This document shows positions 1 through 8,813 of a stretch of DNA of 64,000 nucleotides, piece after piece. Below the pieces are notes generated by a model. It saw nothing but the letters and a program-made list of their open reading frames with translations. It was not told the DNA's origin and did not search any database. The stretch comes from Alcaligenes sp. SORT26 (GTDB lineage: Bacteria > Pseudomonadota > Gammaproteobacteria > Burkholderiales > Burkholderiaceae_B): the NCBI RefSeq assembly GCF_017377875.1, contig NZ_CP070975.1:3906001-3970000 (forward strand). Direction: 5' to 3'. Within the stretch, counting starts at the first letter, position 1. Each line of letters starts with the position of its first letter. The position numbers and the translations under genes are program-made.

Positions 1-734
1 GTTTCTTTGGCGAAACGGGCCAGTTCAGGCACTTGATGGCCGGGGCGACCTTTGTAGACCACGCCATCAATGTCGGTGACCCAGACGTTTTCTTCAGGCA
101 GACCCATGTCCACCATCAAGTCCAGGCAAGCCAAAGCGGCTGCACCGGCACCGGAGGTCACAACCTTGATCTTCTTGATGTCTTTGCCGACGACTTTCAG
201 GCCGTTCAGGAAGGCAGCCGTCACACAAATGGCGGTACCGTGCTGATCGTCGTGGAAGACGGGGATATTCATGCGTGCGCGCAGCTTGCGCTCAACTTCA
301 AAACACTCGGGTGCCTTGATGTCTTCCAGGTTGATGCCACCAAAAGTCGGCTCCAGACCGGCAATGATGTCGACCAGCTTGTCAGGGTCGGTTTCGTTGA
401 TCTCGATGTCGAACACGTCCAGACCAGCAAACTTCTTGAACAGAACGGCCTTGCCTTCCATCACGGGTTTGGAGGCCAGCGCACCAATATTGCCCAGACC
501 CAGCACAGCCGTACCGTTGGAGATCACACCCACCAGATTGCCACGGCCGGTGTAGCGGAAGGCATTTTGCGGGTCGATAACAATTTCTTCACAAGCAGCG
601 GCCACACCGGGCGAATAAGCCAGGCCCAGATCGCGTTGGCTGACCAGGGGCTTGGTGGCGGCAATCGTCACTTTGCCGGGAATCGGGAACTCGTGATAAT
701 CCAGTGCAGCTTGTCGATCTACGGGTGAACTCAT
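1..734 (-). CDS. maeB: NADP-dependent malic enzyme, N-terminal part (runs off left edge)
   Basis: Oxidatively decarboxylates malate to pyruvate with NADP in the cytoplasm. The 244 visible residues contain the malic-enzyme signatures [12 protein letters not shown] near the N terminus, then [20 protein letters not shown], an FGGINLEDI stretch and FHDDQHGTA. MaeB-type enzymes carry a C-terminal phosphotransacetylase-like domain and reach about 750 residues; that part would lie outside the window, so the fusion itself is not seen. The ATG at 734 is preceded by AGAGGAA at good spacing. It is divergent from a LysR gene across about 165 bp, so control by that regulator is possible but not shown. Confidence 0.93.
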   Translation of the reverse strand, partial: MSSPVDRQAALDYHEFPIPGKVTIAATKPLVSQRDLGLAYSPGVAAACEEIVIDPQNAFRYTGRGNLVGVISNGTAVLGLGNIGALASKPVMEGKAVLFKKFAGLDVFDIEINETDPDKLVDIIAGLEPTFGGINLEDIKAPECFEVERKLRARMNIPVFHDDQHGTAICVTAAFLNGLKVVGKDIKKIKVVTSGAGAAALACLDLMVDMGLPEENVWVTDIDGVVYKGRPGHQVPELARFAKE

Positions 735-900
735 AGTTTCCTCTTGCTCAGGCGTCAAACAGGTGTTTGGTGGAATCTGGGAATGGCGTGGGAAGTAGGC
801 ACCAGCGCCGCTTTTCAACAAGTGTAGATAATTAAACAGGCCAGGGTATTAGGGCTTATTATTACCCCATTAGTAAATACTTATAGTTAAAGGCAAAGGC

Positions 901-1878
901 TTGGAAACAAACGATATCGCCCATAGGTTGGTGCAACGGCTGAAGCTGCGTCACCTGGCATTGCTGATCGAGATTGATCGCCTGGGCTCGCTCACCAAAG
1001 TGGCTGATTTGATGGCGATGAGCCAGCCTGCCGTCACCCAGGCGCTGGCCGAGGTCGAGCAGGTTTTTGGCACTCCGCTGTTTTTGCGCTCCTCCCGTGG
1101 CATGGAGGCAACACCGCAGGGTCAGATCGTGATTTCACGCGCTCGGGCCATGGTGCAGGATATGGAGTTATTGAGCCTGGACTTGCAGGCGCACAGCATG
1201 GGGCGGCAAGCCCATTTGCGTTTGGGCGTCATTCCTTTGGTGTCCGGCAAGCTGGTTTCCACTGCCTTGCGAGCCACTCGCCCCCAAGGGCAGGTCGTGT
1301 CTGTCAGCATTACTGAAGGACTGACAGAGACCCTGCTGGAACAACTGCGCGATCACGCCCTGGATGCCGTAGTAGCCCGCAGTTCCCCCGAATTGAATAT
1401 GAAAGGCCTGCGTCATGAGGCGCTATACGCGCAGCAACCGCGCCTGATTGCCAGTCGAGAACTGGCAGGTCGACTGGGGCGGCGCAAGCTGGACTGGTCA
1501 CAACTGCAGGATCTGGACTGGATTCTAGGGCCGCGCAATACGCCGATGCGGCGGCAGGTGGCGAACTTGTTTTTACGGGCAGGTTTGCTGGAGCCAGTGC
1601 CCAGCGTGGAAACCTCGTCTCCCAAGCTGATCGGTGAGCTGATCGTGAACCACCCTCGTGCGGTGTCTGTGGTGCCGACCGAAATTGCTGAAGAGCTGGT
1701 GCGCGTGTCCGGGGTGGCAATCGTGCCGTATTCCTTCGAGTGGGGCTTGTCGCCCATCGCCTTGTTTACGCGTGAGGCTGGCCCGCAGCGACCGGTGGAT
1801 AAGCTGTTTGCCCAGGAGCTGAAACGGGTGTGTACGGACAAGACGGTGCCCTTGGAGCGGGGGGCTTTTTTCTACTAG
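901..1878 (+). CDS. LysR-family transcriptional regulator
   Basis: A 325-residue protein with an N-terminal winged helix-turn-helix (residues about 16-75; core SQPAVTQALAEVE, then GTPLFLRSSRGMEATPQG) followed by the usual LysR co-inducer domain. The start is a TTG at 901; no ATG fits the N terminus better, and the upstream purine run AAAGGCAAAGG is only a weak ribosome site. The helix region resembles the GbpR/PcaQ branch of the family by eye. It is transcribed away from the malic enzyme gene, so that gene and itself are the natural candidate targets. The ligand is unknown. Confidence 0.9.
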   Translation: METNDIAHRLVQRLKLRHLALLIEIDRLGSLTKVADLMAMSQPAVTQALAEVEQVFGTPLFLRSSRGMEATPQGQIVISRARAMVQDMELLSLDLQAHSMGRQAHLRLGVIPLVSGKLVSTALRATRPQGQVVSVSITEGLTETLLEQLRDHALDAVVARSSPELNMKGLRHEALYAQQPRLIASRELAGRLGRRKLDWSQLQDLDWILGPRNTPMRRQVANLFLRAGLLEPVPSVETSSPKLIGELIVNHPRAVSVVPTEIAEELVRVSGVAIVPYSFEWGLSPIALFTREAGPQRPVDKLFAQELKRVCTDKTVPLERGAFFY

Positions 1879-2007
1879 TATCGTTCTGTCTGTTGCGGGC
1901 TAATTACTAGTGTCACATCGTGAATGCCCCATGCCGAGGGAGCCGGACGAGATCTCGAAGCAGGATGTCATACCTGCCCAGGAAACCGAAGCAGCTCAAT
2001 GGCAAGA

Positions 2008-2050
2008 ACCGCCCCCCATTTTGATGTACAGGAGTCTGGGAGGGGGCGGT
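2008..2050. other. GC-rich hairpin between two converging genes
   Basis: A 9-bp perfect stem (2008-2016 with 2042-2050) encloses a 25-base loop between the LysR gene and the aldehyde dehydrogenase gene, which converge here. No run of T follows on either strand, so it may be a weak or factor-assisted terminator, or chance. The rest of the 217-bp gap shows nothing. Confidence 0.3.
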
Positions 2051-2095
2051 GTACAGCGGCCTGCTTATTGAGGCCTGGGCTATGCAAGCAGCGGC

Positions 2096-3580
2096 TTACT
2101 GATTGACATACCAGATCGCCTTGGTTTGCTGGTACTGATCCAGTGCCTCCATTCCCTTGTCTTTGCCGCCAAAACCGGACAGTTTGAAGCCGCCAAAAGG
2201 AGCGGTGATGTCGCCTTCTGAAAAGCCATTCACCGAGACTGTGCCCGCTTTGATCTTGCGCGAGACACGTTGTGCTCGGCGCACATCAAGGGTGTAGATG
2301 GAGGCGGCCAGGCCGTATTGGGTATCGTTTGCCAAGGTGATCGCTTGCTCTTCTGTCTCGAAGGTAGTGACGGCCAGAACGGGGCCGAACACTTCTTCCT
2401 GGAACAGGCGGTCTTCCGGGGTAATGTGATCGAAGATAGTGGGTTCGATATACCAGCCACTGCCCAAGTCACTATGAATACGCCCGCCATGAACCAGCTT
2501 GGCATTTTTTCCGGGGTTTTCCAGAAAGCTGGCCACTTTTTCAAAGTGCGCTTTTTCTACCATCGGTCCGATAGACACATCCGGGTCCGTAGGCAAGCCC
2601 ACTTTCCAGGAGCCCAGCCCCTGTTTGAGTTTTTGCAGCAGTGTGTCTTTCAGGCTGCTGTGTACGATCAGGCGGGAGCCGCAACTGCAGTTTTCGCTCA
2701 TGTTCCAGAATGCGGCCGCCAGGATGGAGGGGACCGCTTCGTCCAGCAGGGCATCTTCAAAAACGACCTGGGGGCTTTTTCCACCGCATTCCAGCACGAC
2801 TTCCTTCAGGTTGCTTTCTGCGGAGTATTTCAGGAACAGGCGACCCACTTCGGTGGAGCCGGTGAACGACACAATGTCCACGTCCTCGTGCCGTCCCAAA
2901 GGCTCCCCGACTTCCTCGCCTGTGCCGGTGATCAGGATCAGTGCCCCTGCGGGGATGCCTGCCTGATGTGCCAGCTGTGTCATGCGGTAGGCGCTAAGAC
3001 TGGTCAGCTCGGACGGTTTCACAATGACCGAGTTGCCGCACACCAGAGCAGGAGCCACTTTCCAGGCGTACATCTGGGCTGGGAAGTTCCAGGGCAGGAC
3101 GGCAGCCACCACCCCAATGGGTTCTTTTGTGATCAAGCCCAGCGCGTCTGAGCCGGTTGGGGAAATGCGGCCAAAGCATTTATCAGCCGTTTCCGCATAC
3201 CAGCTGAAGGTATCGATGGTGGCGGGCATGTCGGTGTTCAGGCATTCGGTGATGGGTTTGCCTGCATCCACGCAATCGAGTGCGGCCAGTTCCTCGGCAT
3301 GTTGCTCCAGCAAGGCCACCCACTTGAGCATGATCTTTTTACGTTCTGCCGGAGACAACTCAGACCACTCACCGGACTCAAAGCTTGTGCGTGCGGCAGC
3401 GACAGCCGCTTGTACATCAGAGGCTTGGCCAGCAGCGATTTTGCCAATCACGGCCAGGTCGATAGGGCTGATGTTATCGAGCAGGGCCGAAGCCGTGGTT
3501 TGATGGCCCGGAATCAAATGGGAAGCGTGCAGCTTTCCGGCGCGGGCCAATTCAAAGACAGTCTCTTTCTGCGTGGGCAT
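2096..3580 (-). CDS. NAD(P)-dependent aldehyde dehydrogenase, last gene of TRAP operon
   Basis: A 494-residue member of the aldehyde dehydrogenase superfamily, of normal length. Visible elements are PWNFP with the oxyanion Asn (Asn165), the cofactor loop FTGSTEVG, the general base Glu264 in LECGGKSP and the nucleophile Cys298 in SENCSCGSR. The sequence lies near the PuuC/betaine-aldehyde group, but the substrate cannot be read from it. The gene abuts the DapA-family gene with no spacer, and its AGGAGG site lies inside that gene. In known pathways where a DapA-family enzyme makes 2-oxoglutarate semialdehyde, a dehydrogenase like this finishes the route to 2-oxoglutarate; that role is inferred. 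Confidence 0.9.
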   Translation of the reverse strand: MPTQKETVFELARAGKLHASHLIPGHQTTASALLDNISPIDLAVIGKIAAGQASDVQAAVAAARTSFESGEWSELSPAERKKIMLKWVALLEQHAEELAALDCVDAGKPITECLNTDMPATIDTFSWYAETADKCFGRISPTGSDALGLITKEPIGVVAAVLPWNFPAQMYAWKVAPALVCGNSVIVKPSELTSLSAYRMTQLAHQAGIPAGALILITGTGEEVGEPLGRHEDVDIVSFTGSTEVGRLFLKYSAESNLKEVVLECGGKSPQVVFEDALLDEAVPSILAAAFWNMSENCSCGSRLIVHSSLKDTLLQKLKQGLGSWKVGLPTDPDVSIGPMVEKAHFEKVASFLENPGKNAKLVHGGRIHSDLGSGWYIEPTIFDHITPEDRLFQEEVFGPVLAVTTFETEEQAITLANDTQYGLAASIYTLDVRRAQRVSRKIKAGTVSVNGFSEGDITAPFGGFKLSGFGGKDKGMEALDQYQQTKAIWYVNQ

Positions 3581-4468
3581 TCAAGCCTCCTGTTCTACTT
3601 GGTAAGCGTTGATCTGGGCCAGGAAGTCGTCGCGTTCCTGCGCTTCTACCGGCAGCAGGGGCAAGCGCACCGAACCGACATCAATGCCGTGACGCACGCA
3701 ACCCAGTTTGGCTTTCTGGTTGTAGTTGCCGGACTCCATGGCGGCAATGGCGGGCAGCATGGCTGCCATCATGCGACGTACGCTGTCCCAGTCCTCTTGC
3801 TCGGCTGCCTTGAGCATTTGAACTTGCTCGGCAGGAAACACATTGGCCCCGCCGCTGATCCAGCTGCGCACGCCCCAGAACAGGAAGTCGGCCGCTTGGT
3901 CATCGCAGCCGCAAACAACCTGGAAATCTGGCAGATTGGCATTGACCATGGCCACCACTCGGCTGAAGTTGCCGCTGCTTTCCTTGATGCCCACAATGTT
4001 TTTGACCTTGGCCAGTTCGTAGACGGATTCCAGCTCAATTTGTATGCCGATGCGTGCCGGGAAGTTGTACATGACGATGGGCAGCGTGGTGGCTGCCGCC
4101 ACTTCCTTGAAATAAGCCACCACCTCATTTTGACCCGGCAAACTGTAGGGTGTAGGGGACAGCATCAGGGCTTCGTAACCCAATTCTTCGGCTTCACGAA
4201 TCCGGCTGATGGCTTCGGCAGGTGACATGGAGTTCACGCCGGCAATCAGTGTGGTGCGACCACGGCCGGTTTTGGCAACAATCTCCAGTACGCGGCGACG
4301 CTCCTGTGCGCTCAGCGCGTAGTATTCGCCTGTGGTACCGCAGGCCACAATTCCTCCTACGCCAGCTTCAATAAAGCACTCAACCAGACGCTCCAGAGCG
4401 GCTTCATTTAACTGGTTGTTGGCGTCAAACGGGGTAACGATAGGAACGAGAATGCCGTTCAGATTCAT
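3581..4468 (-). CDS. DapA/NAL-family lyase or dehydratase (catabolic paralogue)
   Basis: A 295-residue TIM-barrel enzyme of the dihydrodipicolinate synthase/N-acetylneuraminate lyase family. It keeps the pyruvate-binding GTTGE (44-48), the catalytic Tyr134 and Arg139 in YNFPAR, and the Schiff-base Lys162 in GIKESSGN. Its place among a TRAP transporter, a GntR regulator and an aldehyde dehydrogenase argues for a catabolic paralogue rather than lysine-biosynthetic DapA. Candidates are a pyrroline-4-hydroxy-2-carboxylate deaminase (hydroxyproline route) or another 2-oxo-acid aldolase/dehydratase. It lacks the GEFFS-type loop I would expect in 5-dehydro-4-deoxyglucarate dehydratase. Confidence 0.88.
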   Translation of the reverse strand: MNLNGILVPIVTPFDANNQLNEAALERLVECFIEAGVGGIVACGTTGEYYALSAQERRRVLEIVAKTGRGRTTLIAGVNSMSPAEAISRIREAEELGYEALMLSPTPYSLPGQNEVVAYFKEVAAATTLPIVMYNFPARIGIQIELESVYELAKVKNIVGIKESSGNFSRVVAMVNANLPDFQVVCGCDDQAADFLFWGVRSWISGGANVFPAEQVQMLKAAEQEDWDSVRRMMAAMLPAIAAMESGNYNQKAKLGCVRHGIDVGSVRLPLLPVEAQERDDFLAQINAYQVEQEA

Positions 4469-4503
4469 GATGTCTCCAGATTATTAATAGTTGATCTATC
4501 GGT

Positions 4504-5154
4504 TTATTCAATGACTTTGCGGGTGAAGGTGCTGAGGTAAGCCATCAGCGTTTCGGAGCCCTGCAAAGCCATGTCGGGATTTCCGTCCTGGATTCCTTCA
4601 GCCAGGGTCAAGTGGGCTTGAGCCCCGGCTTCCAGGTCACCTTCATATTGGTAGGCGTACCAGAATCGTCGGCACTGAACGATCATGGGGGTGACCGCCT
4701 GCACAGCGAAGGTATTGCGACAGGCCTGGTGGATGACTTCGTCCAGATGCTGGTCGGCCAACATATAGGCGTCTATATCTTTGGCATTGGCGGCGTCGAC
4801 CATGGCCTGGGCGTGGCCGAGCAAGGTGCTGCGCTGGGCTGGGGTCGCCCATCGGGCAGCCCCTTGCACAATCAAGCGCTCCAGAACCCGTCGCGTTTCA
4901 ATCAGAGTCAGGTGTTCAGCCACACGGATTTCACTGACACGCAGACCACGGCGTGGCTGCTGCTCAATCAATCCCAGGGCCACCATACGCATCAGGGCTT
5001 CACGTAAGGGGGTGCGTCCCAAACCTGTCATTTCCACCAGATCACTTTCCACGATGGCCTGACCAGGCTCCAGTTTGAGTGTGGCAATTAACTGCTCAAT
5101 CGCCTGGTAGGCGGTTTCAGCGGCACGAGAAGAAGGGGTGGGGGCGCTACTCAC
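4504..5154 (-). CDS. GntR-family regulator with FCD domain
   Basis: A 216-residue regulator with an N-terminal winged helix (residues about 12-80; LGRTPLREALMRMVALGLIEQQPRRGLRVSE in pieces) and a C-terminal FCD/VanR-type all-helical domain with the conserved RRVLERL start. FCD regulators usually sense small carboxylates through a metal-binding pocket. It sits between the transporter and enzyme genes, on the same strand, so it most likely controls this operon. No ligand can be named. Gaps to neighbours are short (24 and 35 bp). Confidence 0.92.
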   Translation of the reverse strand: MSSAPTPSSRAAETAYQAIEQLIATLKLEPGQAIVESDLVEMTGLGRTPLREALMRMVALGLIEQQPRRGLRVSEIRVAEHLTLIETRRVLERLIVQGAARWATPAQRSTLLGHAQAMVDAANAKDIDAYMLADQHLDEVIHQACRNTFAVQAVTPMIVQCRRFWYAYQYEGDLEAGAQAHLTLAEGIQDGNPDMALQGSETLMAYLSTFTRKVIE

Positions 5155-5178
5155 AGAGACTCCAATATAAAAATGGCG

Positions 5179-6498
5179 TTAAAAACCGGATACTTGCTGA
5201 GGCAGCCAGGTTGCAATCGCGGGGAACAGGGCGACGATCAACAAGGTCAGCAACTGGGCAAGAATAAACGGCACTACACCTCGACAAACTTGTCCGTATG
5301 TCATGTCTTTCGGGGCAATGGACAGGAGGTAGAAAATAGATGAAGCCAGGGGCGGTGTCAGATAACTGGTTTGAATGACAACAATCACCATGACGCCAAA
5401 CCACAAGGGGTCCAGCCCGGTCGCCACAATAAAGGGCAGGAAAAGCGGAACGCAAATGAGCACGTTCGCTGTCCAGTCCAGTACAAAGCCCAACAGAAAT
5501 ACGATGCCCAGAAACAGGATGATCGTACCTGTGCTGCCCAGCCCCAGATCGCTGGTGAGCATTTGCACCAGCTTGGCACCACCGTTGGCGGCAAAGGCAC
5601 CGGTAAACATGGTACCTCCGGCCACAATCAGCATGATCATTGCCGTAATGCGCACCGTGATCCGCAAGGCTCCACTGAAGACTTCCCAGTTGAACTGACG
5701 GTAGAAAATACACAGAACAGCGGCGGCAGCAGCACCCAAGGCAGCGGCTTCGGTGGGGGAGGCTATCCCTTTCATCAACGAGCCCAGAACGGCGATGATC
5801 AGCAGCATCATGGGAACCAGACCACGCATCGTAATACTGATTTTTTCACCCAGGGGTCTGCGCATATCCTCGTCATCGGCGCGAGGCCCCAACTCAGGTT
5901 TGAGCGTAGTGGCGATCAGGATGTAAGCCACAAAGAGCGTGGTCATCAACAAGCCCGGAAAGAGCATGGCAGCAAACAGCTCGCCAACCGGAACCTGGGC
6001 CAGGGAAGCGTAGACCACCGCAACCACCGAGGGGGGAATCATGGTGCCCAGGGAGCCCCCGGCGCAGATCGTTCCCGCGATCAGCGAGTTGTTGTAGCGA
6101 AAGCGCTTCATGGCCGGGATGGCCATCAGCCCCACCATGATTTCTACCGCTCCAACCACACCTGCCGCAGCAGCAAAGGTGGCTGCCATGGCGATCGTGG
6201 CAATGGCCAGCCCGCCCGGCAGTCCGCCCAGCCAGAGCTGCATGGTGCGAAACAGGCGTGCAGCAATGCCTGACCGCTCCAGCAGGGCCCCCATCAGGAC
6301 GAACATGGGAATCGCTGACAGGATATGGTTGGTGGCCGCGCCGTACAAAGCGCCATACATCTGGTCAAAGACCATGGGGCCAAAGGCGTACCAACCGGCC
6401 AGAAAGGCGGGCAGGATCAACGCAAAAGCCACGGGCATGCCCTGAAAAATCAGCAGGAACAGCGCAGGGAACATCAGTCCGGCGATCCATAAATTCAT
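5179..6498 (-). CDS. TRAP transporter large permease (DctM family)
   Basis: A 439-residue inner-membrane protein made of about a dozen hydrophobic segments, the 4TM-plus core typical of DctM. It is the ion-coupled transport subunit of a tripartite ATP-independent periplasmic transporter. Family stretches include LFLLIFQGMPVAFAL near the N terminus, ICAGGSLGTMIPPSVV and, in the second half, SPTEAAALGAA. Its ATG overlaps the TGA of dctQ by four bases, so translation is coupled. Confidence 0.95.
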   Translation of the reverse strand: MNLWIAGLMFPALFLLIFQGMPVAFALILPAFLAGWYAFGPMVFDQMYGALYGAATNHILSAIPMFVLMGALLERSGIAARLFRTMQLWLGGLPGGLAIATIAMAATFAAAAGVVGAVEIMVGLMAIPAMKRFRYNNSLIAGTICAGGSLGTMIPPSVVAVVYASLAQVPVGELFAAMLFPGLLMTTLFVAYILIATTLKPELGPRADDEDMRRPLGEKISITMRGLVPMMLLIIAVLGSLMKGIASPTEAAALGAAAAAVLCIFYRQFNWEVFSGALRITVRITAMIMLIVAGGTMFTGAFAANGGAKLVQMLTSDLGLGSTGTIILFLGIVFLLGFVLDWTANVLICVPLFLPFIVATGLDPLWFGVMVIVVIQTSYLTPPLASSIFYLLSIAPKDMTYGQVCRGVVPFILAQLLTLLIVALFPAIATWLPQQVSGF

Positions 6499-7016
6499 GG
6501 GTTCACCTCGACGTCAGCAGGGCTTTGTTCTTTGACTGCACAGCGCAGGCCATGGGCAAGCAATTGCAAGGTAAAGGCAACCAGACCAATCGCAATGCAG
6601 GCGTAGAAGGGCCACATGACCGGCGCCCAGGGGCTGACCATTTCGACCTCGTTCAGCTTCCAGGCCATCCAGGCTTTGTGAATGCTGACTTTGCTTAAAA
6701 CGGCAAAGAGGGGAAACAGCACCAGCAAATACAGGACCAGGTCTGAAATGTGAGCAAAGGACCTGGGCAAGTGCTTGCGAACCACATCAATGCTGATGTG
6801 TTCGTTCTGACGCATCACCCAGGCCATGCCCAGCAGAAAAATAGCACCATTCATCATGTAGGCCACATCAAAGGCCCAGACGGTAGGAGCATGAAGGACA
6901 TAGCGGGCAAAGACTTCCCACACCATGGCAGCGACCAGGATTGCCGCTGCCATTTCAGCCAGCCGAGAGCTTGCAAGGGCGATAAAGTCGATCAGTTTTG
7001 AAATAGGCTGCAGCAT
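6495..7016 (-). CDS. TRAP transporter small permease (DctQ family)
   Basis: A 173-residue membrane protein with four predicted transmembrane helices (about residues 15-37, 50-70, 90-110, 133-155), the standard size and topology of DctQ. It pairs with DctM in the inner membrane. The sequence VWEVFARYVLHAP after helix 1 is typical. It lies 26 bp after dctP and overlaps dctM by four bases. Confidence 0.93.
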   Translation of the reverse strand: MLQPISKLIDFIALASSRLAEMAAAILVAAMVWEVFARYVLHAPTVWAFDVAYMMNGAIFLLGMAWVMRQNEHISIDVVRKHLPRSFAHISDLVLYLLVLFPLFAVLSKVSIHKAWMAWKLNEVEMVSPWAPVMWPFYACIAIGLVAFTLQLLAHGLRCAVKEQSPADVEVNP

Positions 7017-7042
7017 GGCAGCTCTCCTTCAGAAAGTGGGAC

Positions 7043-8101
7043 TTAGTCTCGGATCAGGTAATTGCTTTCGCTGCGCCAACGGTTCAGGAAGTCATCGTAA
7101 TCAGTCAGCAAGTTCTTCATGTAGTCGTTGCCGGACTGGGCTTGCGCATCGGCTTTCTTGTGTACCCAGTCATTACCGGCATCAGCCAATTGTTTGATGA
7201 AGGCCGGATCCAGGGTGATCACTTCATTGCGCCCTTGGCGATACTTTTCCATGGCTTTGATATCGGCGTTGTAGAAGTAATCCAGAGATTGGTGGGTGGT
7301 CAGTTCGGCAGCGGCCTCGATCAGTTTTTGCAAATCGGCCGGTACCTTGTCCCAGGTTTCCTGCTTTAGGACCACTTCCCACATGAAGGTGGGCTGATGC
7401 ACCCCTGGCACCACAATGTATTTGGCAGCCTGATGAAAGCCTTCGGGGGTGTTGGAGGAGGGGGTGGCCCATTCCACTGCATCGACCCCTTTGCGTTGCA
7501 GCAGGGTGTAGGTGTCGCCAGGAGGAACCACGGTGGGAACGGCACCGAAATAATCTTTCATCACGTCGGCCCAGGCGCCGGAAGTGCGGTATTTCAGCCC
7601 TTTCAAGTCCTCTGCATTCCGAATAGGGGTGTTGGAGTGGGCCATCACCTCGGTCGAACCCAGGCCGACAATCATGGTTTTGAGCCCGTTTTTGGAGCGC
7701 AGCTCCTGCAGCTTTTCCTTGCCACCACCTTCATACAGCCAGACACGATAGGCATCAGGCCCCATGCCGCCCGGATAGCCCGCAAAAATCGCATTGGCTG
7801 GATCCTGATTGACCAGGTAACTGGAGGTGGAGTGCCCAGCTTCCACGACGCCGGTTTCGACGGCTTCAAACACCTTGAGGGCAGGAACAATGACCCCCGC
7901 TCCAAAGGGCTGGATTTCAACCCGGTCACCTGTCATGAGCTTCACATTCTTTGCGAAACGCTCCAGGAAGTTCTGATAGAAGGGCGATCCTTCCGGTACG
8001 GAAGTGGGAACGCGCCAACTGATGTCAGCAGCCTGTACCGAGGCCATACCGCACAACAAAAACAAACCAGCAATTCGTGAAGCACCAAGTTTGGATTTCA
8101 T
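7043..8101 (-). CDS. TRAP transporter solute-binding protein (DctP family)
   Basis: A 352-residue periplasmic receptor with a signal peptide (hydrophobic core GLFLLCGMA, cleavage after VQA near residue 24). The binding-lobe segments KGLKYRTSG and VDAVEWATPSSN resemble the TakP-like branch, whose studied members bind 2-oxo acids; this makes a 2-oxo or hydroxy carboxylate ligand plausible but not proven. The ATG at 8101 follows a GGAG site. It is the first gene of the six-gene operon running to the aldehyde dehydrogenase. Confidence 0.94.
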   Translation of the reverse strand: MKSKLGASRIAGLFLLCGMASVQAADISWRVPTSVPEGSPFYQNFLERFAKNVKLMTGDRVEIQPFGAGVIVPALKVFEAVETGVVEAGHSTSSYLVNQDPANAIFAGYPGGMGPDAYRVWLYEGGGKEKLQELRSKNGLKTMIVGLGSTEVMAHSNTPIRNAEDLKGLKYRTSGAWADVMKDYFGAVPTVVPPGDTYTLLQRKGVDAVEWATPSSNTPEGFHQAAKYIVVPGVHQPTFMWEVVLKQETWDKVPADLQKLIEAAAELTTHQSLDYFYNADIKAMEKYRQGRNEVITLDPAFIKQLADAGNDWVHKKADAQAQSGNDYMKNLLTDYDDFLNRWRSESNYLIRD

Positions 8102-8663
8102 ATTTGTCTCCGGTGGTTTTTTTATAGTCCAGCTCTGTCATAGGCCTGTGGCCAGGGCGAGAGCATGGAAATCATCTTAATATTTTATAAATATATTAAC
8201 AACATATTTAGATTGGGGTTTGTCCTAGAAGGGGCCGTAGATGGCTTGTGGACTGGCTTGGAGTTTTTTTCAGGCCTTGGCAGGGGATGGCGTTGCCTTT
8301 TTGATGCCTGTTTCTGGATGTGGTTTCGGGTTTCGCAAAGAGGGCTGAAGCAGTACTGGTATAGCTCTCTTTGTGTTTTTTTGAAGCTGCTTGAGGCGCT
8401 TCATGCGGCCCTTGGAATCCTTTCGCGCCTGCGGTCTAGCTGGTACACTTTGCGGCTGCTTTTCTGAGAAGCGCGCAGTAGCGGGATTGGCTTGTTGAAC
8501 AGGCCCTTTGCTGTAGCACTTCCGGCTGCACTTGCCAGGAAAAGGCTTGTTTTTTTACGCACAGAACAAGGCAGTCAATCTGCCTTCATGTGCTGTAAAG
8601 CCTGAATTCCTGCGGTGTATGTGGCGTCTGGCCCGCTTGGGCCCACTCCACAGAAAGCCCACC
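8102..8663. other. Gene-poor stretch between dctP and tRNA-Arg
   Basis: About 560 bp without a convincing gene. It must hold the promoter of the TRAP operon and that of the tRNA. The part nearest dctP is AT-rich and contains a perfect inverted repeat, TAAATAT and ATATTTA separated by nine bases (8188-8210), roughly 90 bp before the dctP start; it could be an operator. A 100-codon open frame at 8165-8467 is Trp/Leu/Phe-rich with no recognisable domain and is probably not a gene. Confidence 0.5.
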
Positions 8664-8738
8664 GGGCCCATAGTTAAATGGATATAACTTTCCCCTCCTA
8701 AGGGAAGATTGCAGGTTCGATTCCTGCTGGGCCCGCCA
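8664..8738 (+). tRNA. tRNA-Arg (anticodon CCT)
   Basis: A full cloverleaf: the 7-bp acceptor stem GGGCCCA/TGGGCCC, D-arm GTTA...TAAC, anticodon stem TTCCC/GGGAA around loop CTCCTAA with anticodon CCT, T-arm GCAGG/CCTGC with loop TTCGATT, discriminator G and an encoded CCA end. It reads AGG codons. It is followed 75 bp later by a PACE efflux gene. I see no repeat of its 3' end nearby, so there is no sign of an integrated element. Confidence 0.97.
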
Positions 8739-8813
8739 TCGTATTTTTAATCGCACCGTTCTCTTGGCTCCTTGATCTTGGGGCTGCGGGGCGTGCGCAC
8801 AAGCAGCTTAGTC

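Noticed and set aside
3581-4468. Lysine-biosynthetic DapA
   Set aside because: The gene sits in a transport and aldehyde-dehydrogenase operon under a GntR regulator rather than beside lysine or peptidoglycan genes.
8165-8467. A 100-codon frame in the gap before tRNA-Arg
   Set aside because: Composition is odd (many Trp, Phe, Leu), there is no good ribosome site and no family likeness.
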